NCBI GenBank assembly: GCA_031546985.1
Contig: JAVBJN010000051.1
Location: 1 to 14,483 of the forward strand
DNA length: 14,483 nt
Direction: 5' to 3'
DNA from: JAVBJN01 sp031546985
GTDB lineage: Bacteria; Bacteroidota; Bacteroidia; Chitinophagales; Chitinophagaceae
Every line of letters begins with the position of its first letter. Position 1 is the stretch's first letter. Positions 1-6,049 of the stretch are shown piece after piece. The notes beneath the pieces are model-generated. The model did no database searches. It worked only from the letters and a program-made list of their open reading frames with translations, and was not told the DNA's origin. The position numbers and the translations under genes were made by a program.

Positions 1-266
1 ATTTCGGAGAAGAAGGAGATTTTGGAATTGAACTTGTGACCCACAAACAATACCACTCTCGACAAGGTGGCATCTCCGGTCTTTAACTTGGTATCGTAGC
101 TGTATTTCGCTTCGCCATAACCACTTAATACCGTGGTACTGTTTTTAGCGATCAATCCGGCGGATAATGAATCTTCCGGGGTAAGAACCTGTGCCTGCAG
201 TGTGCCTGTCACCACACATCCAATAGCAGTACCGGCCAGTACTGCCTTCCATAACTTCCTGAGCAT
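1..266 (-). CDS. Putative outer-membrane beta-barrel (porin-like) protein, N-terminal part
   Basis: Only the first 88 codons are present; the gene continues past the left edge. From the ATG at 266 the protein starts with a basic MLRK end, a hydrophobic core (about residues 7-23) and a likely signal peptidase site near LQA|Q (24-26), so export is predicted. After a short linker, residues 47-88 contain GYGEAKYSYD and then RVVLFVGHKFNSKISFFSE. The alternating strands and the 'GYGE ... GHKF ... SFFSE' pattern resemble the first strands of Bacteroidota phosphate-selective-porin-like barrels. The family call is recall from partial sequence; secretion is directly supported, the porin role is inferred. 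It lies downstream of the rsfS-ftsH-LUD operon on the same strand, but a terminator at 363-387 separates them, so it probably has its own promoter. Confidence 0.6.
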   Translation of the reverse strand, partial: MLRKLWKAVLAGTAIGCVVTGTLQAQVLTPEDSLSAGLIAKNSTTVLSGYGEAKYSYDTKLKTGDATLSRVVLFVGHKFNSKISFFSE

Positions 267-267
267 G

Positions 268-287
268 TTTGCCGTTTAGACGGCAAA
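268..287. repeat. Perfect 8-bp inverted repeat one base before the porin-like start codon
   Basis: On the minus strand TTTGCCGT and ACGGCAAA pair perfectly around the four-base loop CTAA, and the ATG follows after one base. If transcribed, it would form a hairpin against the start codon. The best -7 promoter box (284-291) overlaps it, so it could instead act as a DNA operator. Confidence 0.6.
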
Positions 288-291
288 AGTA
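284..291 (-). promoter_or_regulatory. Candidate -7 box for the porin-like gene
   Basis: The minus strand reads TACTTTTG, a full match to the Bacteroidota -7 consensus TAnnTTTG. Transcription would start roughly 10-14 nt before the ATG. No convincing TTG/TTTG -33 element lies about 19-22 nt upstream, so confidence is low. Confidence 0.3.
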
Positions 292-362
292 TGGCTAGCG
301 GTTCATATATATTTTCATAATCGGGAAAAATTACACTTACCAGACAATCGGCACAACAGGGC

Positions 363-387
363 AAAAAAATGGCCGGCGACTGCCGGC
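363..387 (-). terminator. Rho-independent terminator of the rsfS-ftsH-LUD operon
   Basis: On the minus strand a GCCGGC stem with loop AGTC and a second GCCGGC is followed, after CA, by seven Ts. It begins 22 nt after the stop codon of the LUD-domain gene (410) and points the right way to end that operon. Confidence 0.75.
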
Positions 388-409
388 ACTATACTATTGT
401 TTAGCTTAA

Positions 410-1066
410 CTATTGGTCTACATAAAACACATAAATCTCTTTGGGACCATGCACCCCCACCACAAGCGTCTTCTCAATATCGGCGGTGCGGCTTGGCCCG
501 GTGGTTATATTGATGAGGGAAGGCAGGTTGCCATTGTATTTCTTTTTGAGGAAAGCGATGCCATCGGCAATATCGGGCAATACCTGGTTGCGGTAGGCCA
601 CCACAATATGCACCGGGCTGTATACCGATACCATTCTGCCAGAATCCTGCCGGCTGCTGATGAGTACCGAACCGGTACGGGCCAGCAAAGCCTCACATAA
701 GGTAACCCCTGCATCGGGCTCTACCCAATTGTCGCCAGTGGTTATAAAATCAAGACCGGCACGGTTAAAAAGATCCAGCAGCTGTGGCTCACGGGTGTAT
801 ACTTTGCGCCATTCCATATTATCGGTAAGGGCCAGCAGGTTTTCTACCAACTCCACTTCATCCTGGCAAAACACAAATTTTCCGTTAAGACCAGTAAACG
901 CTTCGGCAAACACCATTTCTGGCGCATCATCTTTTACCGCATAAATGTCACAGGGCTGCTGCTCGGCCTCGGGAAAAGGAATGGACACCTTGTGGGTGTC
1001 CAGTGCCTTCCTGATTTTTTTCAGCATTTTTTCTTTAGCAGCCGAGGTTTTATATACTTCAGACAT
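410..1066 (-). CDS. LUD-domain (LutC/YkgG-like) protein
   Basis: This 218-residue protein belongs to the LUD (formerly DUF162) family, whose best-known members are LutC and LutB of the LutABC L-lactate oxidation complex. Seen directly: an N-terminal helical, lysine-rich segment (1-27), a conserved TGSVLISSRQDSGR block (131-144), and near the C-terminus ITTGPSRTADIEKT (187-200) followed by GVHGP (204-208), the family's most recognisable signature. Length is typical of LutC-like single-domain proteins. No lutA or lutB lies in the window. Instead it is the last gene of an operon with rsfS and ftsH, 14 nt after ftsH. I recall LUD genes beside ftsH in other Bacteroidota. The family is secure; a role in lactate use is not supported by this context, so the function is open. 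Confidence 0.88.
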   Translation of the reverse strand: MSEVYKTSAAKEKMLKKIRKALDTHKVSIPFPEAEQQPCDIYAVKDDAPEMVFAEAFTGLNGKFVFCQDEVELVENLLALTDNMEWRKVYTREPQLLDLFNRAGLDFITTGDNWVEPDAGVTLCEALLARTGSVLISSRQDSGRMVSVYSPVHIVVAYRNQVLPDIADGIAFLKKKYNGNLPSLINITTGPSRTADIEKTLVVGVHGPKEIYVFYVDQ

Positions 1067-1080
1067 ACTGCTTATTATAA

Positions 1081-3135
1081 TTAGCTAATGGTTTGTGATC
1101 CTGTAATGCCTTCACTCTGCTGGTCGCCGATGTTGTTTTCGGTAGCCGGGTGGTTGTGCATGTGGTCGTTCAGATTAGCCGGGGGTACACCGCCTTCCCA
1201 CTGGTTGGCTTGTGCTTCTTCATTATCCCAGGGGCGTTTTCCGATCAGTTTTTCCAGGTCGTCTTTATACAGCACTTCTTTTCTCAGCAGCTCCTCGGCA
1301 ATAGAGGCTACAGCCTCTTGTTTTTCGAGCAGCAATTGCTTGGTACGTGCATACATATCCTCTACCAGTTTTCTTACTTCTTCGTCGATCACTTTGGCAG
1401 TGTCGTCGCTGTAAGGCTTGCTAAAGGTATAGTCCTGCTGCGCGTCGTAGAAAGAAAGGTTACCTACTTTGCTGTTCATACCATAAACGGTTACCATGCT
1501 GTAAGCCATTTTGGTAATGCGCTCCAGATCGTTCTGCGCACCGGTAGAGATACGGCCAAAGAAGATGTCTTCTGCCACACGTCCGCCAAACAAACCGCAG
1601 ATATGATCCATCATTTGCTCGGTTGTATACAGGTACTGCTCTTTGGGCAGGTACTGTGCATAACCCAGCGCCGCAACGCCACGCGGCACGATAGATACTT
1701 TAACCAAAGGATTGGCGTGCTCCAGGAACCAGCCGCATACTGCGTGGCCAGCTTCGTGGTAAGCGATGATCTTTTTCTCTTCCGGAGAGATGATCTTGTT
1801 CTTCTTCTCCAAACCACCAATTACACGGTCAATGGCTTCATTAAAGTCGCTCATTTCCACACCTGCTTTACCATGACGGGCAGCAATCAGCGCGGCTTCG
1901 TTACAAACGTTGGCGATGTCTGCACCTGCAAAACCAGGGGTTTGTGCTGCCAGTTTGGTAATATCAAGGGTATTGGAGATTTTAAGCGGTTTCAGGTGTA
2001 CCCGGAAGATCTCTTCGCGACCTACCTGGTCGGGCAGGTCGATAGTGATCTGGCGGTCGAAACGTCCGGGACGCAGCAACGCGCTATCCAGTACATCCGG
2101 ACGGTTGGTTGCAGCCAGGATAATGATACCGCTGTCTCCGCCAAAACCATCCATCTCTACCAGCAACTGGTTCAATGTATTTTCACGCTCGTCGTTGCTC
2201 ATCATGGCGTTTTTACCACGGGCACGGCCAATAGCGTCGATCTCATCAATGAAAATTACACAAGGAGCTTTTTCGCGAGCCTGCTTAAACAGGTCTCTCA
2301 CACGGCTGGCACCCACACCTACAAACAACTCTACGAAATCGGAACCCGACATGGTAAAGAATGGTACCTGTGCTTCGCCGGCCATAGCTTTGGCGAGCAG
2401 GGTTTTACCCGTACCCGGAGGGCCAATGAGCAGCGCTCCTTTCGGAATCTTACCACCCAGTGCAGTGTATTTCTTAGGTGTTTTAAGGAAATCTACGATC
2501 TCCATTACTTCCAGCTTGGCTTCGTCCAGACCAGCAACATCGCTAAACGTGATGCTTACTTTGGTGCCTTTATCGAACAGCTGGGCTTTACTTTTACCAA
2601 TATTGAACACACCACCCGGACCACCGCCGCCTGCTGGGCCGCCCATTTTGCGCATGAGCAGTATCCACAAGCCAATCATAGCCAGGATGGGGATCAGGAA
2701 ATTGATGATAGGACCAAACCAGTCGCCACGGGTATCGTAACGCACCGCTACCTTATCGGCATCGGTGTAGGTAGCCTGAGCATTATCCAGATCGCGCTGA
2801 AAAATATCGGGGCTGCCTATATTAAAGGTAAACTGCGGGCCCTGGCTCGAAAAGCCCAGACCTTTGTTGGTTTCCTGGCCGCCTTTGTTCAGGCTGTCTT
2901 TTTTAAGATAAACTTCTACGTATTGTTTGTTTACAACTACCAGTTCATCCACCCAGTGTTTATCCAGGTAGTTTTGCTTAAAATCCTTAAAGCTTATTTC
3001 TTTGTTGGAACCTTTAAAGTCGCCGAAAAACTGTAAGCCCACCAGCGTAAGCAATATGATGCCGTAAACCCAATAAATGCTAAACCGGGGTCCCTTTTTG
3101 GGGGGAGTACCCTTTTTGTCTTTGTTCTCTTCCAT
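1081..3135 (-). CDS. ftsH: ATP-dependent zinc metalloprotease FtsH
   Basis: FtsH is a hexameric, membrane-anchored AAA+ protease that extracts and degrades misassembled membrane proteins and some cytosolic regulators. The 684-residue product shows the full architecture: a first transmembrane helix at about 19-38, a periplasmic loop (about 40-140), a second helix at about 142-161, a glycine-rich linker (165-176), Walker A GPPGTGKT (238-245), Walker B VIFIDEID (293-300), the second region of homology with arginine-finger candidates (ALLRPGRFDR, 352-361), the zinc motif HEAGH (460-464) and a probable third zinc ligand Asp536 in TGAQND. The ~100-residue loop is typical of Bacteroidota FtsH. The C-terminal tail (about 640-684) is acidic, Asn/His-rich and probably disordered. 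The ATG at 3135 follows rsfS by 26 nt, so the two are probably co-transcribed. Confidence 0.98.
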   Translation of the reverse strand: MEENKDKKGTPPKKGPRFSIYWVYGIILLTLVGLQFFGDFKGSNKEISFKDFKQNYLDKHWVDELVVVNKQYVEVYLKKDSLNKGGQETNKGLGFSSQGPQFTFNIGSPDIFQRDLDNAQATYTDADKVAVRYDTRGDWFGPIINFLIPILAMIGLWILLMRKMGGPAGGGGPGGVFNIGKSKAQLFDKGTKVSITFSDVAGLDEAKLEVMEIVDFLKTPKKYTALGGKIPKGALLIGPPGTGKTLLAKAMAGEAQVPFFTMSGSDFVELFVGVGASRVRDLFKQAREKAPCVIFIDEIDAIGRARGKNAMMSNDERENTLNQLLVEMDGFGGDSGIIILAATNRPDVLDSALLRPGRFDRQITIDLPDQVGREEIFRVHLKPLKISNTLDITKLAAQTPGFAGADIANVCNEAALIAARHGKAGVEMSDFNEAIDRVIGGLEKKNKIISPEEKKIIAYHEAGHAVCGWFLEHANPLVKVSIVPRGVAALGYAQYLPKEQYLYTTEQMMDHICGLFGGRVAEDIFFGRISTGAQNDLERITKMAYSMVTVYGMNSKVGNLSFYDAQQDYTFSKPYSDDTAKVIDEEVRKLVEDMYARTKQLLLEKQEAVASIAEELLRKEVLYKDDLEKLIGKRPWDNEEAQANQWEGGVPPANLNDHMHNHPATENNIGDQQSEGITGSQTIS

Positions 3136-3161
3136 TGTGCGCTTAAAGCTTTAAAATATTT

Positions 3162-3560
3162 TTATCGATGTTCTTTACGGTCTGCATCGCTCCACATCTC
3201 CTCCAGGCGGTAAAATTGCCGCTGGTCTTCCTGAAAGACGTGTACCACTACATTCACGTAATCTACCAGCACCCATTGCGCGTTTTGCTGACCCTCGCTA
3301 TGGTAAGGCCATTCATCGCATTCTTTCTTCACGTGTTCTTCCACATAGCCTGCCAGTGCGGCAACCTGAGTATTGCTGCCGCCGGTGCATATTACAAAGA
3401 AATCTGCTACGGCTTCCGGAATTTTACGCAAATCAAGCGATACAATGTCACGCCCTTTTTTCTCTTCAAGGGCAGCAATGATTGATTTAAACAGTTTGCT
3501 GTTTCGGGTTAATTGAGTAGGTGATTTTTTTCTGTTGTTCAGAATATTCAGGCTCTCCAA
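3162..3560 (-). CDS. rsfS: Ribosomal silencing factor RsfS
   Basis: RsfS (RsfA/Iojap/DUF143 family) binds ribosomal protein uL14 on the 50S subunit and blocks subunit joining, lowering translation when nutrients are scarce. The 132-residue product has the family motifs in order: EKKGRDIVSLDLR (33-45), DFFVICTGGSNTQV (53-66), WVLVDYVNVVVHVF (96-109) and FYRLEEMW (116-123). The first ~22 residues are a non-conserved basic extension. The ATG at 3560 is the only Met upstream of the domain, so the start is reasonably set. It is the first gene of the minus-strand operon with ftsH and the LUD gene, and it is divergent from birA. An rsfS-ftsH arrangement is one I recall from other Bacteroidota. Confidence 0.95.
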   Translation of the reverse strand: MESLNILNNRKKSPTQLTRNSKLFKSIIAALEEKKGRDIVSLDLRKIPEAVADFFVICTGGSNTQVAALAGYVEEHVKKECDEWPYHSEGQQNAQWVLVDYVNVVVHVFQEDQRQFYRLEEMWSDADRKEHR

Positions 3561-3606
3561 ATTCGGAAGTTCTAATTTGTGTTAATAAACTATATTACCA
3601 GTCAAA

Positions 3607-3614
3607 CAAAATTA
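3607..3614 (-). promoter_or_regulatory. Candidate -7 box for the rsfS-ftsH-LUD operon
   Basis: The minus strand reads TAATTTTG, matching TAnnTTTG, and would give a leader of about 40 nt before the rsfS ATG at 3560. No clear -33 TTG sits at the expected spacing, so this rests on the -7 match and its position in the rsfS/birA divergent gap. Confidence 0.3.
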
Positions 3615-3622
3615 GCAAAACT

Positions 3623-4393
3623 TTGCCAACGTCCATTTTTAATAACCCTGTAGGGGAGGTTTTGATTGAACTGGATACTGTAGACAGCACCAACAACTAT
3701 GCCATGGAACAGTTAGACCATGGAACGGTACAAAATGGCACTGTAATATTGGCACACCACCAACACGCAGGCAAGGGCCAAAGGGGTAAAATATGGCTTA
3801 CCGAGCCACATACCAACCTGGCCATGAGCGTAGTGCTGGAGATGAACTTCCTAAAACCAGATGAGCAGTTTTTCCTGAACGCCGCTGTGACACTGGCTGT
3901 ACGCGATACCGTAGCCACATTGCTACCAGAAAAAACTGTTTATATTAAATGGAGTAATGATATTTATATTAATGATTGCAAAGTAACTGGTATCCTCATC
4001 GAAAACTCGCTGCGTGGTACACAATGGCAGCATGCCGTAGTCGGAATTGGCATGAATGTGCTGCAAACCGGGTTCGATCCGGCCCTGCCCAACCCTACAT
4101 CGCTCAAATTGGAAGGGTTAACCATTGCACCAACCGAGGTTTGCTATAAGATTTGTGCCAACCTTAACATATGGCTCAACCAACTGCGCCTCAAATCCTT
4201 TTATCCGTTGCTTAAAGCCTATAAATCGCATCTGTACCTGCTTAACCAACCCGCTACCTTTTTCCAAAACGAGGTTCCGTTCGAAGGCACCATTCGTGAT
4301 GTACAAACCGACGGTGGCCTGGTTATGGACACACCCGAAGGCCGTAAAACATTCTTCTTCGGAGAAATTAAGTTTGCAGTAGCTACCAATTAA
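3623..4393 (+). CDS. birA: Biotin--[acetyl-CoA-carboxylase] ligase BirA (monofunctional)
   Basis: BirA makes biotinyl-5'-AMP and transfers biotin to the carrier lysine of biotin-dependent carboxylases. From the TTG at 3623 the product has 256 residues. Motifs: DSTNNYA (21-27), the biotin/AMP-binding loop AGKGQRGKIW (49-58; family form GRGRRGR-W), KWSNDIYINDCKVTGILIE (109-127) with catalytic Lys120, and GIGMNV (141-146). There is no N-terminal helix-turn-helix, so unlike E. coli BirA it should not repress transcription. Start: the frame is open from an ATG at 3521, but those first 34 codons lack family similarity, encode a Cys-rich odd sequence and overlap rsfS by 40 nt; the next in-frame ATG lies inside the domain. 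The TTG puts about 20 residues before DSTN, as in relatives. Start confidence is moderate; function is secure. Confidence 0.93.
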   Translation: MPTSIFNNPVGEVLIELDTVDSTNNYAMEQLDHGTVQNGTVILAHHQHAGKGQRGKIWLTEPHTNLAMSVVLEMNFLKPDEQFFLNAAVTLAVRDTVATLLPEKTVYIKWSNDIYINDCKVTGILIENSLRGTQWQHAVVGIGMNVLQTGFDPALPNPTSLKLEGLTIAPTEVCYKICANLNIWLNQLRLKSFYPLLKAYKSHLYLLNQPATFFQNEVPFEGTIRDVQTDGGLVMDTPEGRKTFFFGEIKFAVATN

Positions 4394-4455
4394 TGTGACA
4401 ATGAGAAAATGTGCTAATGTGGCAATGTGCTAATGAACCAATTCTATAATTAAAA

Positions 4456-4478
4456 GGTCCCTGAGCCTGTCGAAGGGC
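4456..4478 (+). repeat. Dispersed 23-bp repeat, copy 1
   Basis: The core GTCCCTGAGCCTGTCGAAGG is shared exactly with the copy at 4630-4652, 174 bp away in the same orientation. The arms CCCT and AGGG can pair, giving a small imperfect palindrome. Sequences ending in CTGTCGAAGG are familiar as REP-like intergenic repeats in many bacteria; that is recall, not a search. Confidence 0.85.
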
Positions 4479-4629
4479 CGCTGTGAGAACACAAATGTGA
4501 AAAGTGAATAGTGAATAGTGAATGGCAACCCTTGTGTCATTTTCTCGTACAAAGCCTTTGCACCCTCTTCCCTGCGTCTTTGCGCGAAACCCTCTAACAT
4601 TGTTTCGCCGCGCTCCTCTGCGAACATAA

Positions 4630-4652
4630 GGTCCCTGAGCCTGTCGAAGGGC
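4630..4652 (+). repeat. Dispersed 23-bp repeat, copy 2
   Basis: Identical over 23 bp to copy 1. It ends 7 bp before the chrA stop codon (4660-4662), so a chrA transcript would carry it directly after the coding region. Confidence 0.85.
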
Positions 4653-4659
4653 TGCAATC

Positions 4660-5874
4660 CTAAAACACAAACCCCATCACCAGCCACAACAGTACAATAA
4701 CAGGGGCTGGCAGGCGGGTAAAATTAAGCAGCAGAAAGGTAACCGCCACTACCCCAATACTAATAAAACTTACATCTGGTGCTACAGAATTGAACAGCAG
4801 CACCGCCGAGGCCCAAATAATGCCTACAATAACGGCATTGATCCCTTCCAGCGCGCGAAAGATGACCACATATTTTTTAAGATTCTGGTACAAAGGGAAA
4901 AAGAACAACAGCAATAAAGTGCTGGGCAGAAAAATGCCTACTGTGCCAATGATACAACCCACCACCTGCATTACCGGGCCAAAATCGCGCATGGCCATAC
5001 CCCCTACAAAAGAGCAGATGCTGAACACCGGCCCAGGTATCAGGTTTACCATTCCCGCGCCGGTCATAAGCTCGTCGGTGGTAAGGTAAGGATCGTGGCC
5101 CCGTTTCATAGGCAGGGTTACAAACTGCACCAGCATCATGGGTATAAGGGCTTGCCCGCCACCAAACACAATGCTGCCAAAACGGTAAAAGTTCTCGAAA
5201 ATATTGTAACTCCGCCGGAAAGGCCATTCGTTTACCCGGGCTACCTCCGATAGCACACCCGCTATGATAAACACTACAATAAACAACCAAAGGTTTTGCC
5301 ACCGCAGCTTTTTAGGGGGCCGCTCGCCCTGGTCTGGAATACGTTTGTTGCTGAGGTTGGCAATAATGCCACCCAATATCACCAAGCCGGGAAACACCCA
5401 CGGCGAGTTAATAAATAAGGTAAGCAGCAATGCTATAATCATAATGACGACCGTAGCCGGCACCTTAATGTAAGATTTGGTAGCCAGCCAGGCGGCGTAT
5501 ACGATAAACCCTACCGACATGGGCTTTACATATTCAAACCAGTCTTTGCTGAAAGAACGGGCATCAATAAAATTCATGAGAAATGACAGCGCGCCCATGA
5601 GCGAAGCGGCAGGCAATACCCATATAAACAAGGTAACCAGCGCCAGCGGAATACCTCCGCGCTTAAGCCCAACCAGGGTTATCGTCTGTGTGCTGGATGG
5701 TCCCGGAAGCATCTGGCAAAAGGCGTTAAACTCCAGCAATTCTTCTTCCGTTACATCTTTGCGCTTCTCTACAAAAGTTCTGATCATCATTCCGAGGTGA
5801 CCGTGCGGCCCCCCAAAAGCTGTAAGGGAATACCAGAACACAGCTTTTAAAAATGGAATGTGACGTATAAACAT
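4660..5874 (-). CDS. chrA: Chromate transporter ChrA (two-domain CHR family)
   Basis: ChrA-family proteins are inner-membrane transporters; characterised members export chromate and confer resistance. The 404-residue product is a long-chain member with two homologous halves. In the first: FGGPHGH (20-26) and MLPGPSSTQT (55-64). In the second: FGGGQALIPM (237-246) and PGPVFS (280-285). Around these lie about ten hydrophobic segments. The motifs are diagnostic of the family, but substrate cannot be read from them; sulfate or another anion is possible. The ATG at 5874 starts directly in the first CHR domain. The gene is 175 nt downstream of asnS, with a hairpin between them and its own promoter-like sequence, so it is probably a separate unit. 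No chrB regulator is nearby. Confidence 0.92.
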   Translation of the reverse strand: MFIRHIPFLKAVFWYSLTAFGGPHGHLGMMIRTFVEKRKDVTEEELLEFNAFCQMLPGPSSTQTITLVGLKRGGIPLALVTLFIWVLPAASLMGALSFLMNFIDARSFSKDWFEYVKPMSVGFIVYAAWLATKSYIKVPATVVIMIIALLLTLFINSPWVFPGLVILGGIIANLSNKRIPDQGERPPKKLRWQNLWLFIVVFIIAGVLSEVARVNEWPFRRSYNIFENFYRFGSIVFGGGQALIPMMLVQFVTLPMKRGHDPYLTTDELMTGAGMVNLIPGPVFSICSFVGGMAMRDFGPVMQVVGCIIGTVGIFLPSTLLLLFFFPLYQNLKKYVVIFRALEGINAVIVGIIWASAVLLFNSVAPDVSFISIGVVAVTFLLLNFTRLPAPVIVLLWLVMGFVF

Positions 5875-5890
5875 GTATTGGAATAGAGAA

Positions 5891-5921
5891 AAAAAGTACG
5901 AATTAATTAACCTTTTGTCAA
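5891..5921 (-). promoter_or_regulatory. Candidate chrA promoter
   Basis: On the minus strand TTG (5919-5921, in the context CTTGACA) and TACTTTTT (5891-5898, seven of eight matches to TAnnTTTG) are separated by 20 nt. Transcription would start about 10 nt before the chrA ATG at 5874. This is the best-spaced -33/-7 pair in the window. Confidence 0.55.
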
Positions 5922-5924
5922 GGC

Positions 5925-5978
5925 TTGCAGCGATTTAGCAAAAATCATGCGACAAATCGGTCGTTTACAGCGATTTGT
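5925..5978. repeat. CGATTT site array upstream of the chrA promoter
   Basis: TTRCAGCGATTT occurs twice in direct orientation, at 5925-5936 and 5965-5976, exactly 40 bp apart. Between them ACAAATCG (5952-5959) forms a perfect 8-bp inverted repeat with CGATTTGT (5971-5978). The array lies just upstream of the -33 element, where activator sites are common. No regulator family was recognised. Confidence 0.55.
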
Positions 5979-6010
5979 AATGGAATAAATACAGATCCGG
6001 ATAGATATAA

Positions 6011-6037
6011 GATCGCCTGCCATTGGGGCAGGCGATC
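6011..6037 (-). terminator. Hairpin terminator after asnS
   Basis: GATCGCCTGCC (6011-6021) and GGCAGGCGATC (6027-6037) form a perfect 11-bp stem with a five-base loop, 12 nt past the asnS stop. The trailing minus-strand sequence TTATATCT is T-rich but not a clean T run, so termination may be partial. Confidence 0.65.
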
Positions 6038-6049
6038 AAATGAGTAAGA

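Larger units (their letters stand above)
4394..4659. other. Spacer between convergent birA and chrA, a mosaic of short repeats
   Basis: No gene is supported here. From left to right it holds an AATGTG-rich stretch with GTGCTAATG occurring twice (4394-4440), the first copy of a 23-bp repeat (4456-4478), three near-tandem AGTGAAT heptamers (about 4501-4521), a stretch rich in GCGTCTTTGCG-like sequence (4560-4625), and the second 23-bp copy (4630-4652). No good Rho-independent terminator was seen, although two converging genes end here. Confidence 0.7.

Noticed and set aside
1150..3036. 628-codon plus-strand open frame antisense to ftsH
   Set aside because: It lies wholly inside ftsH, whose protein is strongly conserved. 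Its translation has no recognisable domain and is Cys/His/aromatic-rich in the way antisense shadows of biased codons are.
4383..4700. Open frames on both strands in the birA-chrA gap, with LRQAQGP or SLSKG peptides
   Set aside because: These peptides are translations of the 23-bp dispersed repeat and are well-known spurious ORF products.
4660..5874. chrA as part of a horizontally acquired metal-resistance island
   Set aside because: No transposase, chrB, or other resistance gene is adjacent, and its base composition looks like its neighbours; only the flanking small repeats hint at mobility.
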